From: Candidatus Iainarchaeum sp.
Lineage (GTDB): Archaea > Iainarchaeota > Iainarchaeia > Iainarchaeales > VGJJ01
Reading direction: 5' to 3'
Assembly (NCBI GenBank): GCA_016198125.1
Contig: JACQJG010000019.1
Span: 1 to 61,911 of the forward strand
DNA: 61,911 bases
How positions within the stretch are numbered: the stretch's first letter is position 1; each line of letters opens with the position of its first letter. Below are positions 17,685 through 27,157 of the stretch, one piece after another. The notes beneath the pieces are model-generated. The model made no database searches, was not told where the DNA came from, and saw only the letters and a list, made by a program, of their open reading frames with translations. The position numbers and the translations under genes are program-made.

Positions 17685-18041
17685 ATGCGTGCCCAACTCG
17701 TGCTTGAGATTGTGGTGGGGGTCGTAGTAATCCTGCTTGTTTTTGTGGGCGTGCTCCTGGTGGTAGGCCAACAGGGAGAAAGCTTGCGCCGCACGGAGAC
17801 AAGCACGCTTGAAAGTCAAACGTGCCGGGGACTTGCGCACGCCATTGAAAGCGTGTATGAAGGCGGGCCTACCAGCGAAGTGCGTGTACAACTTTCGTTG
17901 GATGCGAACATTCAGACTGGTTTTATTCTCGTAGGGGAAACGTTTTGCACGGCGCATGCCCAAGTAAGCAATGCCAGTCTTTCTGCCGGCCAGGTGCGCG
18001 TGCGCAATGCAAGCAGTGTTGTTGAGGTGTCCAACACGTGA
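17685..18041 (+). CDS. Pilin-like protein, minor
   Basis: A 118-residue protein beginning MRAQLVLEIVVGVVVILLVFVGVLLVVG, a short leader followed by a hydrophobic helix with the E at position +5-like spacing typical of prepilins. The small extracellular domain has two cysteines (TCRG, TFCTA) that could pair. It starts 4 bases after the previous stop, and its stop overlaps the next start (GTGA). Confidence 0.72.
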   Translation: MRAQLVLEIVVGVVVILLVFVGVLLVVGQQGESLRRTETSTLESQTCRGLAHAIESVYEGGPTSEVRVQLSLDANIQTGFILVGETFCTAHAQVSNASLSAGQVRVRNASSVVEVSNT

Positions 18042-18517
18042 AAGGCAGGGGGCAGGTCAGCCTGGTAGATGCATTGGCTGCGTTTTTTGTATTCCTTTTG
18101 GTGTTTGCAGGGTTAATGGGCATTACCGCCCAGTTAAACCATTCAAGGTATGCACAAAATGTTCAAGCCGACCTTGAGTTTTATGCCGTGCAGGGCCTTG
18201 CAAGGCTTACCCAAACACCGGGACTTCCATTAAGTTGGGACTCAAATACTATGACTGTTTCAACCCTTGGACTGGCGTTCAAGCCAGGGGTTTTAAGCAT
18301 GTCCAAAGTCAATGCGTTTGCGTCCATGGATTACAATACGGCGCGCACCGCTTTGGGAGTTAACGGGTATGATTTTTTCTTTTCCTTGGATGGCGTGCAG
18401 GATTATAATGTTGGACTGCCGTTGTATGCCACGGGCCAGCAGGCTTCGGCACAAACAAGTGTAAGCATGAATGGGGGAATCGGCATTGCACGGCTTTACG
18501 TGTACCAAGTCAAGTAG
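18038..18517 (+). CDS. Pilin-like protein, minor
   Basis: A 159-residue protein from a GTG overlapping the preceding stop. The N-terminus KGRGQVSLVDALAAFFVFLLVFAGLMGITA has an RG|Q junction before a hydrophobic helix with an Asp in place of the usual Glu. The outer domain is rich in Asn, Thr, Ala and Tyr. Its 3' end overlaps the beginning of the large VWA gene by up to 47 bases. Confidence 0.72.
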   Translation: MKGRGQVSLVDALAAFFVFLLVFAGLMGITAQLNHSRYAQNVQADLEFYAVQGLARLTQTPGLPLSWDSNTMTVSTLGLAFKPGVLSMSKVNAFASMDYNTARTALGVNGYDFFFSLDGVQDYNVGLPLYATGQQASAQTSVSMNGGIGIARLYVYQVK

Positions 18518-21263
18518 GGGTTTGGCGTTCAGCGTGGATGTTCTCCTTGCCCTTGTTTTGGTGGTGAGCGTGCTTGTTTTTGTTTCAGCTCCCAAGCCAT
18601 TGGAATCAGCCTATCAAGGGAATCTTCAAACCGCGGGAGAGGTGGACAGCGTTTTTTCCACGCTGAATGCAGGCGGCTTGCTTGCATCCCAAGTGGATGC
18701 AAACGCTTTTACGCAGCTTGCATTGGACAACATTTACGCGCAGGCGCGTACGCTCATTCCAAGCGGATTGGACTTTAATTTAGGCATGCGTGAATACCTG
18801 TTGGACGTGAATGCGTGCAGGCAGTTTCAAACGTTTTCCGGGTGTTTTCCGGATGCCAACTCTTCCCTGTTAACCAAAACGGTTTCTCTGGCTTCTCCTG
18901 TAAAAGACTTGGTGCATGGAAAAAAGTTTTTCCTTGTACAAGAAGACCAGAGCGCGTGCACTTCCATTCCGCAGTTTAGGGGCGTGCTTCCAACGTGGTG
19001 GCATTCCGTATCTTACTACACGCCCGGCAAGGCCTTGCTGGCCAGCGACGTTAACATTACTTTTGACGTGAATGTGTCCCCTTCTCCTCCATTGGAGTGT
19101 GATCAAAATATTACAGTTACATTGTCTGTGGATGTCCCCCCGGGAAGCCGAAAACCAGTGGACATTGTAATGGTGCTGGACAGGAGCGGAAGCATGAGTT
19201 GGAATGGCCAACTGTCAACGACCAATGCACAAGGGGTTTTCGTTCAAGCCCCTTACACGTATCTTGCAGACGGTAGTGCAGGCCTGCGCATCATTGACAC
19301 GACTGCTCCTGAGCTTCCAAGCCTTTTATCAACGTTTAACACTCCTGGTTCTGCCACTGGAGTGTATGTGGACGGAAGCTATGCGTATGTTGCAGATTAT
19401 GACCAGGACCTGCGCATTGTGAATATTTCAAACAAATCCGCGCCCACTTCTACCGGGGCTTGGACTATTGGGGGCAGTGGGCGTGCGTATGATGTGTTTG
19501 TGCGAGGAAATTATGCGTACGTTGCCCATGGAACGGATGGATTGCGTGTCATCAACATCACCAATAAATCCAGCCCCACGCTTTCTGGCACGTATAACTC
19601 GCCCGGAACTGCGCGCGGGGTGTGGGTGGATGAAAACAGCACGTATGCGTATGTTGCAGACGGTGGAAGCGGCCTGCGCATGGTGAATATTTCAAACAAA
19701 TCCGCGCCCACAAGCGCAGGCGTGTGCTACAATTCCGGGGGATGCAATATCAGTGCGGGAACGGATTACAAGGTCACCGTGCAGGGAAACTATGCCTTTA
19801 TGGCAGACGGCACCAGCGGACTGCGCATCATTGACGTGTCCAACGTTGCCAGTCCAGCCCTTACAGCCACTTACAATACGCCTGGCGAAGCATTTGATGT
19901 GAACATTGTGGGAAACACCGTGTATGTAGCCGATGACACGTCCCTGCAGGCCATTAACGTGGCCAACAAAGCCAGCCCGGCGCTTACAAAGTCTTATCCC
20001 AATCCGTATGCGTATTTTGGCGTGTCCATTGCGGGAAGTTATGCGCACATTGCAGGCGATTCCATTGGAGGCATTCCCGGGCTTTTTACCGTTGACCTGG
20101 TAAACGGCCAGAAACTGGCCCAGGCCAAGAATGCAGCGGTTACATTTGTGGATTTCAATGGCTGGAATCCAATCCAAGACCAAATGGGGTTGGTGTCTTA
20201 TTCAAGTTCGGCCACTTTAGACCACCCACTGGATAATGATTTCAACGGCGTAAAAGCGGATATCAACGCGCTGGTAAGCAGTGGGGGAACTGCCACTGGA
20301 ACTGCCATCAACACTGCTACTACAGAGTTGAATGGCCCCAACCATAATCTAAATTCGCTTAAGTTTCAAGTGCTTTTGTCGGATGGTCAAACCAACACCG
20401 GGGCATCCTCTTCCGCGGCAGCCACCACGGCGGCAAACAGCGGGATTGTGATTTACACGATTGGGTTTGGAGCGGATGCAGATGAAGATGAATTGCAGAC
20501 CATTGCAACCCTTACGGGGGGAAAATACTATTCGGCAACGGATGCAAATGTTTTGGAAGAAGTGTATGCCCTTATCGCACAAGAAATACAGGTCATTGCC
20601 AATGACGCCAACATCCTAACGCCCATACCCAGTGGAACCGTGGTAGTGGATATTAATGGCGGAACGCTTGTAGACGGGCAAATCATATTCGATGTTAATA
20701 ACCTGGCTAATTTGGATCCGTGGATTGTAAATTACACGTTCAACATTCCCTGCAGTTCCCCTTTGGCATGCCAATCAAGTGTCATTTCGGTGCCTGGGAG
20801 TGGGACGACTTTTACTTACATAGATGGGAATGGAGTAACCCAAGTCGTGGACTGGAATGTGTTTGAGGTTGGAACATTCAAGTACAGGGACTTGAATGTG
20901 GACGTTTACTCTGGAACCATTCTTTCGCAGGACAGTGTGATATTGGATGTAAACGTGTCCAACATTGGTTCGCTTGACTCCAATTCCACCACCGTAAATT
21001 TTTACTTGAACGACCCGGACGCAAACGGAACGCTTCTCGCCAGTGCAAGCGTTCCTGCCTTGTGCGCGGGATTGGACGCGAATTGCCTGGACTCAACGCA
21101 CAAGTTTTCCCAGAGTCTTTCCACGCAGGGAACGTTGTGGGCCAAGGTAAACCCCAATGCAGCGATCAACGAGTGCCCGTCCAACAACAAGGACTTCATT
21201 TACTGCTATGACACGCCCAGAACAAAGTATTACATACTGGAATACTGGGCATGGAAAAGGTGA
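18471..21263 (+). CDS. Large pilin-like adhesin: VWA domain interrupted by an LVIVD beta-propeller
   Basis: Up to 930 residues. The start is uncertain: ATG 18471, or TTG 18486 behind GGGGGA. Either way KSSRG|LAFSVDVLLALVLVVSVLVFV is a prepilin-like signal and helix. A von Willebrand A domain begins at residue 231 with VDIVMVLDRSGSMS (metal site DxSxS at D237). It is then broken by about seven repeats of the form YAYVADxxxGLRIxNISNKSAP (about 19225-20100), an LVIVD-type beta-propeller, and resumes at NGQKLAQAKNAAVTFVDF with the remaining metal ligands GGTATGT and LLSDGQTN. A CARDB-like domain and paired cysteines follow. Position in the pilus operon suggests a tip adhesin. Confidence 0.8.
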   Translation: MGESALHGFTCTKSSRGLAFSVDVLLALVLVVSVLVFVSAPKPLESAYQGNLQTAGEVDSVFSTLNAGGLLASQVDANAFTQLALDNIYAQARTLIPSGLDFNLGMREYLLDVNACRQFQTFSGCFPDANSSLLTKTVSLASPVKDLVHGKKFFLVQEDQSACTSIPQFRGVLPTWWHSVSYYTPGKALLASDVNITFDVNVSPSPPLECDQNITVTLSVDVPPGSRKPVDIVMVLDRSGSMSWNGQLSTTNAQGVFVQAPYTYLADGSAGLRIIDTTAPELPSLLSTFNTPGSATGVYVDGSYAYVADYDQDLRIVNISNKSAPTSTGAWTIGGSGRAYDVFVRGNYAYVAHGTDGLRVINITNKSSPTLSGTYNSPGTARGVWVDENSTYAYVADGGSGLRMVNISNKSAPTSAGVCYNSGGCNISAGTDYKVTVQGNYAFMADGTSGLRIIDVSNVASPALTATYNTPGEAFDVNIVGNTVYVADDTSLQAINVANKASPALTKSYPNPYAYFGVSIAGSYAHIAGDSIGGIPGLFTVDLVNGQKLAQAKNAAVTFVDFNGWNPIQDQMGLVSYSSSATLDHPLDNDFNGVKADINALVSSGGTATGTAINTATTELNGPNHNLNSLKFQVLLSDGQTNTGASSSAAATTAANSGIVIYTIGFGADADEDELQTIATLTGGKYYSATDANVLEEVYALIAQEIQVIANDANILTPIPSGTVVVDINGGTLVDGQIIFDVNNLANLDPWIVNYTFNIPCSSPLACQSSVISVPGSGTTFTYIDGNGVTQVVDWNVFEVGTFKYRDLNVDVYSGTILSQDSVILDVNVSNIGSLDSNSTTVNFYLNDPDANGTLLASASVPALCAGLDANCLDSTHKFSQSLSTQGTLWAKVNPNAAINECPSNNKDFIYCYDTPRTKYYILEYWAWKR

Positions 21264-21270
21264 AGAACAT

Positions 21271-22275
21271 ATGGACAGGGGCATTCAAAGGTTAAACCAG
21301 CGCGGATTGTTTTTCACGCTCATGGCATTCCTGCTGATTGGAATTATACTGGCATACACTGCGTTAAATACACAGTCAGGATTTCAATCCAGTCAAAACA
21401 TTGCAGGAATTTCCGGTTTGGAAGGAGTAAAAGACTTGTTTGAAAACATTAAAAATACGGGTCTTGCCTTTGACACCAATGGAAGCCCTGACCTTGTAAG
21501 ACAGCGCGTGCTGCCGTTCAACTATTATTTCAGGGAAAACAGGGTGGGCCTGCAGCAAACCCTGCCCATTCCAAATGGGAAAATGGAATTGTATGTGGAT
21601 GTATTAAACGCATTGCGCGTACTGGCAGAGGACACTAATACTCTTCATGCATTCGATGGAAGCATCACCGATGTAAACGTTCCGGCCAACGCGCTTTGGG
21701 GTGGAAGCGCGAATCAACTTGTTTTTGATGTACTGCCCCAGTGCCTGCAGTATTTTGTACTGGACTCCAATGCCGCAGGGTTTTCGTTTTTATCCGCAAA
21801 ACACTGCACAGCAGATTACAACACAGTGTCATTAAAACGCGTGGACATCAATGTAAGCGTGTCAAATCCCGCAGGTGACTTCAATGCCATTGCATGTTCT
21901 ATGGATGGAAATTCTACGTGCCCTAAAAATGATTTCAATGCGCTCAACACATTGCCTTACTTTGATGCGAACATGGTTTTGGACGCGTGCCAAAAATGCG
22001 CGTTGGACCAAAGCATGCGCACTGTAAAAGGGCACTTTGACCCCGCAAAGACCAACACCATTACTCTTTCCTGTGCAGGAGCTTCTTGTGTAAGCCTCCC
22101 CTTGACCATCTCCCTGGCAAGCGGTCCCGGGTTCACGCACAACGGGGTTCCAGTAGACCTGTCGTTTAACCTTGTGTTTGACCAACAAGTGAACGGCTTT
22201 TATTTTCATGATGCAAATGTTTTGGTGAAAAAACCCGGGCTTGGAGTTTTAAAAGCCACGCAGGGGGACGCGTAA
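21271..22275 (+). CDS. Pilus-associated protein with prepilin-type N-terminus
   Basis: A 334-residue protein from ATG 21271, 7 bases after the VWA gene stop. The leader MDRGIQRLNQRG|LFFTLMAFLLIGIILAYTAL repeats the basic-RG-hydrophobic plan of its neighbours. The outer part is beta-rich with several cysteines (SMDGNSTCPKND, DACQKCALDQ, LSCAGASCVS) that should form disulfides outside the cell, and many Asn/Asp. Function within the pilus is unknown; a large minor subunit is likely. Confidence 0.7.
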   Translation: MDRGIQRLNQRGLFFTLMAFLLIGIILAYTALNTQSGFQSSQNIAGISGLEGVKDLFENIKNTGLAFDTNGSPDLVRQRVLPFNYYFRENRVGLQQTLPIPNGKMELYVDVLNALRVLAEDTNTLHAFDGSITDVNVPANALWGGSANQLVFDVLPQCLQYFVLDSNAAGFSFLSAKHCTADYNTVSLKRVDINVSVSNPAGDFNAIACSMDGNSTCPKNDFNALNTLPYFDANMVLDACQKCALDQSMRTVKGHFDPAKTNTITLSCAGASCVSLPLTISLASGPGFTHNGVPVDLSFNLVFDQQVNGFYFHDANVLVKKPGLGVLKATQGDA

Positions 22276-23432
22276 TGGAAGGAAAGGAAACCTGGGTGGC
22301 AGTAGCAGGAATCCTTCTTGCGGTTGGAATAGCATGGGCGGCGTTTCAATGGTACAATCCATTAAATGCCCAACCTTCACTGGAGAGTGGAAGCGTTGAA
22401 CTCCAAATCCCAGCGCACGCGTTTGTTGGAAGCCCTGTTCAGGCCCGCATGACTGCTTCCGGTGAGCGTGTAATGGGAATGGAACTTTCAACCAAGGGCT
22501 TTACACAGGGAATTGAGTGCAAGAACATGACAACATGCACGCACACGTTTGAATGGGCGTTCAGCGCGCCCGGAGTGTATGAAGTGATTGCACGAGGCGT
22601 TTTCTTAAACGATTCAAAGACTGCCACGCAGACCATTGTGGTGGAAGACACCACTCAACGGTGTGCAGACCAAACGGTGTACGCTTTTTGCTCCCAAAAA
22701 AAGCCTTTGTACTGCGATGAAGGCGCGCTGGTTGAATCCTGTGAAAAATGCGGGTGCCCCGCTGGGTTTGAATGCAGTGCAAGCGGGGCATGCAACCCCC
22801 AACCTTTTGCATTGGAAATATCAACGTTGGATGCTCCTGTTCAAGTAAAAACCGACGAACCTTTTGTCATTTCATTTATGCTTGTTCCCGCACGCGCTAT
22901 TGAACCCGGGACCACTTTTTTTTGGCGCACGCGAATAAATGGCGCCGCCCTGGAAAAAGAGGGCTCACTGGAGTGGAGTCAAGCATTCAATTCAACTGGT
23001 TTCGCTCAAAAAGTGGAATTCAATGGCATTGGAAAGGAAGGAGCGTATGACCTTACCGTGCAAGTATTTTATGCAGCTCCTTCTGAAGCCCAGGGCCTTC
23101 CTTTTGCGGAAAAAACCGCTCAAGGACCGCTCACCGTGGTGGCTGACCACACGCCGCCTGGGCCTCTTTCCAACGTGCACGCCGTCTTTCAGAATGGCAC
23201 CATTCTGGTGTCCTGGGCTCCAAGTTTGGAAGCGGATGTTAAACAGTACAAGGTGTATGAGAGCACGGCAGATGAGCCTGGGTTTACTTTGTACGGGTTC
23301 AAAGTATCTGTAAATGCGCCTTCAACCTCAATTGAACTTCCAAGCAGTCTTGGAGGGGGAGTGTTTGTTGTTTCTGCCGTGGACTGGTCTGGAAACGAGT
23401 CTGCATACTCAGCGCCTGCAAAAGCCCAGTAA
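22275..23432 (+). CDS. Membrane-anchored beta-sandwich protein of the pilus locus, with fibronectin III-like end
   Basis: A 385-residue protein whose ATG overlaps the previous stop (TAATG). One N-terminal hydrophobic segment (WVAVAGILLAVGIAWAAF) anchors it. Then come an Ig-like domain, a small cysteine-rich module (CSQKKPLYCDEGALVESC, about residues 135-175) and a C-terminal fibronectin III-like domain (PGPLSNVHAVFQNGTILVSW ... VSAVDWSGNESAYS). These are extracellular binding folds. It lacks a clear RG prepilin site, unlike its neighbours. Confidence 0.7.
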   Translation: MEGKETWVAVAGILLAVGIAWAAFQWYNPLNAQPSLESGSVELQIPAHAFVGSPVQARMTASGERVMGMELSTKGFTQGIECKNMTTCTHTFEWAFSAPGVYEVIARGVFLNDSKTATQTIVVEDTTQRCADQTVYAFCSQKKPLYCDEGALVESCEKCGCPAGFECSASGACNPQPFALEISTLDAPVQVKTDEPFVISFMLVPARAIEPGTTFFWRTRINGAALEKEGSLEWSQAFNSTGFAQKVEFNGIGKEGAYDLTVQVFYAAPSEAQGLPFAEKTAQGPLTVVADHTPPGPLSNVHAVFQNGTILVSWAPSLEADVKQYKVYESTADEPGFTLYGFKVSVNAPSTSIELPSSLGGGVFVVSAVDWSGNESAYSAPAKAQ

Positions 23433-23483
23433 AAACCATTTATTAGGAAAAGGAATTAAAAGCATAGAAGTGCTAGTGTTGGC

Positions 23484-24113
23484 ATGAAAAAGCACAAAAA
23501 GGCACGCGCACGTTCTGCCCATAAACGGCCGCATGCAACAAAAGGTTCTTCCATGAACGCGCACAGGCGTGCCAAAGTCAAACCATCAAAGCCCCTCCCC
23601 CCGCCAAAACTTTCCGTTAAAAAAAAGCATGGGAAATCGTTTTTATCTGCACTCCTGCCTAAACCGCGCGCTTCGCGCGGCCTTGAGCACGCGCCCATTA
23701 AAAAAAAGCCCTTGCGTTTGCACTTTCCCTCTTTTTTGCTCCACCCCAAAAAAACGCATGGGCATGGAAAAGCACTCCAACCTCCTGCCGTTCCTTTGAG
23801 GAATTTTCCTTCCGCTCCAAAAAGGGAAGGACCTTCCGGCAAAACAGTTAAAACAGGCCCGGCAGTATGGCATGAACAAAACGTTTCAAAGAGTTCCGGG
23901 GCTGGAGCCATTGTAACGGTGTATGACAACGTTCTTGACCTGGTGCGCCAAAAAAACGGCATTGCATTGAACGAACTCGCAAAACGAGTAAAACTCAAAG
24001 AAGACAAGCTCGTAGAAGAACTTCAAACCCTGGAAGACAATGGGCTTTTGGAAGTGCGCTATCCCCCGCTGGGCGAACCCAGGGTGTACGTGAAGGAAAA
24101 AAGTGAAGCGTGA
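23484..24113 (+). CDS. Basic-tailed winged-helix-like protein upstream of the pilus ATPase
   Basis: A 209-residue cytoplasmic protein. The first 120 residues are Lys/Arg/Pro/His-rich and of low complexity; the last 70 form a winged helix: GAIVTVYDNVLDLVRQKNGIALNELAKRVKLKEDKLVEELQTLEDNGLLEVRYPP. It may be a regulator, or an adapter of the pilus ATPase with which it overlaps or abuts. A TATA-like GAATTAAAAG about 25-30 bases before the ATG suggests a second promoter for the downstream half of the locus. Confidence 0.65.
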   Translation: MKKHKKARARSAHKRPHATKGSSMNAHRRAKVKPSKPLPPPKLSVKKKHGKSFLSALLPKPRASRGLEHAPIKKKPLRLHFPSFLLHPKKTHGHGKALQPPAVPLRNFPSAPKREGPSGKTVKTGPAVWHEQNVSKSSGAGAIVTVYDNVLDLVRQKNGIALNELAKRVKLKEDKLVEELQTLEDNGLLEVRYPPLGEPRVYVKEKSEA

Positions 24114-24117
24114 AACC

Positions 24118-27100
24118 ATGGCAGGCGAAAAAGGAAAAGTCATTGAAAAATACACCGTGCAGGCAGAAATTCCCCTGGAAGTGGAAATTCATGAGTCGGG
24201 GGAAGAATTCGTGCGCGTGTACGCATTAAAGTATCCTTCTTTTGGCCCTGGAACCAGGGCTCTATTGAATGAACTGCGCACCAAAATCATAACTGATACT
24301 TCCATCAGCGCGGAAAAAATGCTTGACTTGAAGTTTGTTGAAACCCTGAAAGCCCAGTTCATGGAAAAAGCAAATGCCTTGCTTAAAAAAGAATTGCCGG
24401 AGGCAAGTGAAGATGTACGAAACAAGATTCGCGTCATTCTCATTCATGACATGCTGGGCCTGGGGCACATTGAATTCTTATTGAATGACGGGAACCTGGA
24501 AGAAATTGTGGTGAACACTGCAAGCGAACCCGTGTGGGTGTACCATAAAAAGCATGGCTGGCTGAAAACCAACGTGTTCATTGGAAACGAAGCAGAAACT
24601 GTAAATTATTCAAGCATTATTGCGCGCAGGGTGGGAAAGCAGATCACCATTTTAACCCCTTTGCTGGACGCGCACCTGGTCACAGGCGACCGCGCCAATG
24701 CAACGCTGTTTCCCATTTCAAGCAAGGGCAACACCATTACCATTCGCCGTTTCAGGAGAGACCCTTGGACGGTTACTGATTTCATCAAGGCCAGCACGGC
24801 TTCCGTGGATGTCATGGCCCTTGTATGGCTGGCCATGCAGTATGAAAGCAACATCATTGTGTCTGGAGGCACTGGAAGCGGCAAAACGTCTTTGTTGAAC
24901 GTGCTCATGCCGTTCATTCCACCCAATCACCGCATTGTAACTATCGAGGACAGCGTTTCAGGGGAAGCAGAAATACTGTACGAATACCGTGGAAAAGTCT
25001 TCAAGTCCACCGTTGGAGAACTTGTTGATGGCCTCGCGGAAGACGATTCAATTGAGGACTGCATGCTGGAAAATGAGAATGACATCCGCATTCCAAGCAT
25101 GAACCCCCAGGGCCGCATTGAATGGAGTAAGCCAAGCCATTTCATCCGCCATCGGGTAAAAAAAGACCTGTTAAAGATTACCCTCAAAAGCGGTAAAACC
25201 ATTGAAGTCACCCCCGACCATTCTCTTTTTACTTTGAATACAGAAGGGCACATTTCGAGTGTGAGTGGGTTGGAGGTAAAAGAAGGCACGTGGCTGGCCA
25301 CTCCTAGAAAAGTGGAATGGAAGGGAACCAACGTGGCCTTCGACTTGCGCCCTCACCTCAACGACCTTGAAACATTCAAAGGGTGTTTTGTTAAAAGCCT
25401 TGAAATCAGGCCCATTTTGCAGGCATGCAAGGCCCCGCTTCTAAGGAGATTTCCAAAAGCCACGCTTAATAATGCTATTAGGAAAAATTTGGCTTCCGTT
25501 GAAATGCTCCAATTAGCCGATTATACGCCTCAAAGCGGGTGGATTTGTTCGCGGTTGGGCACGAAAATTCCATTGGATATTGAAGTGGATGAAGACCTTG
25601 CCACATTTGCAGGGCTTTGGCTTGCAGACGGATGTTATGACAAGAACAGCACCCTCGTTTCCATCGTCGAACCGGAAGCAAGAGTATTTGTTGAGCGGGT
25701 CGCCGAACGTTTTGGGGTAAGAACAAAAATGCATTCTGACGGCATCACATTAATGATAAATTCCAAGCCATTGAAACAGTTTTTCCAAGGCGTTATGGGC
25801 TTGGATGGAAACGCGTACACGAAGAAAATGCCTTCGTGGGTTTTCAGGCTTGAAAAACCCCTTATTGCAGCGGTCTTGTGTGGGTACTTTTCAGGAGACG
25901 GGTGGGTAAGAAAAAATGACATTGCCATCCGTTCGAGTTCAAAGCAATTGCTCAAAGACGTTCAAACCCTGTTGCTTCCGTTTGGAATTCCCTTGCGCGT
26001 AAAATGGAAATTATTGAAAGACAGAACATTTGAAGCGCACATTTCCACGGCCAAGTTTTTGCGCGAGTTTGCGAATCAAGTCGGGTTTGTCATAAACAAA
26101 AAGACGCTTGCATGCGCCAAGTGGGAGAATGCGCAAAGCCATGATGTATCTGATGTAATTCCATTGCCGAAAAAACTGTATGTGCCGTTGAAGAAAGTGA
26201 TAAAGAACGAAATTGGCAGAACAAGGTCCTACTACTCATGGAAATCCTATTTGGGGACGTACTCCTTGAGCAACATCGGCCGAAAAACCCTTCAAAATCT
26301 TGCAGTCAGGTACGTAAACGAGTTGCCGCCGATCTATGGCGAATTGGCTTTCAACGACCTTTTATGGGACTCCGTTGTTTCTGTTGAACGAGTGCCCTTC
26401 CACGGCTTTGTATATGATTTTAGCGTACCCGGAAACGAGAGCTTTGTATGCGATAACGTGGTGTGTCATAATACGAGGGAAATCCAAATTCCGGAGTTCC
26501 TGCACTGGGTTCCATTAACAACACGCGAACCCAACGCGGAAGGGAAGGGGGGGGTAAACATGCTCGATTTATTGGTGAACAGTTTGCGCATGCGTCCTGA
26601 CAGGATTGTGGTGGGGGAAATCAGAAGGCAGCGCGAGGCAGAAGTCATGTTTGAGGCCATGCACACCGGGCATTCAACGTATACTACGGTGCACGCGAAT
26701 ACCGCAGAGGAAACCATTCGCCGTTTGATTAGCCCGCCCATTGAAGTGCCCGTGAGCATGCTGGAAGCCGTGCACTTGAATGTGGTCATGTACAGAAACA
26801 GGCGCATGGGCATGCGGCGCATCCTTCAAGTGGCTGAATTCATTCCTGAAAAAAGCGGAAGCGAATCCAATTACCAGCTTAAACCCAACATTTTGTACAG
26901 GTGGAAAGCCAATGGAGACCGCATTGAAAAATATTCTGAAAGCATCCGGTTGAATGATGAACTGAACCTGCATACGGGGTTGAATGCTTCTGAAATCGCT
27001 GAAGACCTTGCGGACAGGCGCCGCGTACTGGAGTGGATGGTGAAGAATGACATTCGCAGCATTGGCGATGTAGGCCGTGTCATGGCCCAATACTACCATG

Positions 27101-27153
27101 CCCCGGATGAAGTCATAAAAATGGCGCGAAGCAATGCAAAGCTGCCCAGGTGA
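24118..27153 (+). CDS. tadA: Type II/IV secretion (pilus assembly) ATPase, GspE/TadA type, containing an intein
   Basis: The host protein, about 500 residues after splicing, powers pilus assembly at the inner membrane face. The N-terminal domain has GDGNLEEIVVN; the ATPase has Walker A SGGTGSGKTSLLN, the Asp box RIVTIED plus TREIQIP, the second half VGEIRRQREAEVMFEAMHTGH and the His box TTVHANTAEETIRRL. An intein of 507 residues interrupts IED|TREIQ (see 24952-26472). The preceding gene stops at 24113; GTG 24103 and ATG 24118 are both possible starts. TadC-type membrane partners follow at once. Confidence 0.92.
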   Translation: MAGEKGKVIEKYTVQAEIPLEVEIHESGEEFVRVYALKYPSFGPGTRALLNELRTKIITDTSISAEKMLDLKFVETLKAQFMEKANALLKKELPEASEDVRNKIRVILIHDMLGLGHIEFLLNDGNLEEIVVNTASEPVWVYHKKHGWLKTNVFIGNEAETVNYSSIIARRVGKQITILTPLLDAHLVTGDRANATLFPISSKGNTITIRRFRRDPWTVTDFIKASTASVDVMALVWLAMQYESNIIVSGGTGSGKTSLLNVLMPFIPPNHRIVTIEDSVSGEAEILYEYRGKVFKSTVGELVDGLAEDDSIEDCMLENENDIRIPSMNPQGRIEWSKPSHFIRHRVKKDLLKITLKSGKTIEVTPDHSLFTLNTEGHISSVSGLEVKEGTWLATPRKVEWKGTNVAFDLRPHLNDLETFKGCFVKSLEIRPILQACKAPLLRRFPKATLNNAIRKNLASVEMLQLADYTPQSGWICSRLGTKIPLDIEVDEDLATFAGLWLADGCYDKNSTLVSIVEPEARVFVERVAERFGVRTKMHSDGITLMINSKPLKQFFQGVMGLDGNAYTKKMPSWVFRLEKPLIAAVLCGYFSGDGWVRKNDIAIRSSSKQLLKDVQTLLLPFGIPLRVKWKLLKDRTFEAHISTAKFLREFANQVGFVINKKTLACAKWENAQSHDVSDVIPLPKKLYVPLKKVIKNEIGRTRSYYSWKSYLGTYSLSNIGRKTLQNLAVRYVNELPPIYGELAFNDLLWDSVVSVERVPFHGFVYDFSVPGNESFVCDNVVCHNTREIQIPEFLHWVPLTTREPNAEGKGGVNMLDLLVNSLRMRPDRIVVGEIRRQREAEVMFEAMHTGHSTYTTVHANTAEETIRRLISPPIEVPVSMLEAVHLNVVMYRNRRMGMRRILQVAEFIPEKSGSESNYQLKPNILYRWKANGDRIEKYSESIRLNDELNLHTGLNASEIAEDLADRRRVLEWMVKNDIRSIGDVGRVMAQYYHAPDEVIKMARSNAKLPR
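24952..26472 (+). other. Intein with LAGLIDADG homing endonuclease inside the pilus ATPase
   Basis: The insert starts with Ser (SVSGEAEILYEYRG, block A) directly after IED and ends VVCHN before a Thr that resumes the ATPase motif TREIQ. Block B is EVTPDHSLF with the Thr and His needed for the first acyl shift; block F is VYDFSVPGNESFVCDN. Two LAGLIDADG-type helices (FAGLWLADG and LCGYFSGDG) mark the homing endonuclease. All splice residues (Ser1, TxxH, terminal His-Asn, Thr+1) are present, so splicing is likely. Base composition is close to the host gene, which suggests long residence. Confidence 0.9.
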
Positions 27154-27157
27154 GTTC

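Noticed and set aside
19692-20183. Minus-strand frame opposite the propeller repeats
   Set aside because: It repeats only because the sense strand is repetitive; composition is unlike real proteins here.
23643-23879. Minus-strand frame opposite the basic part of the winged-helix gene
   Set aside because: Low-complexity shadow of the Lys/Pro-rich coding strand.
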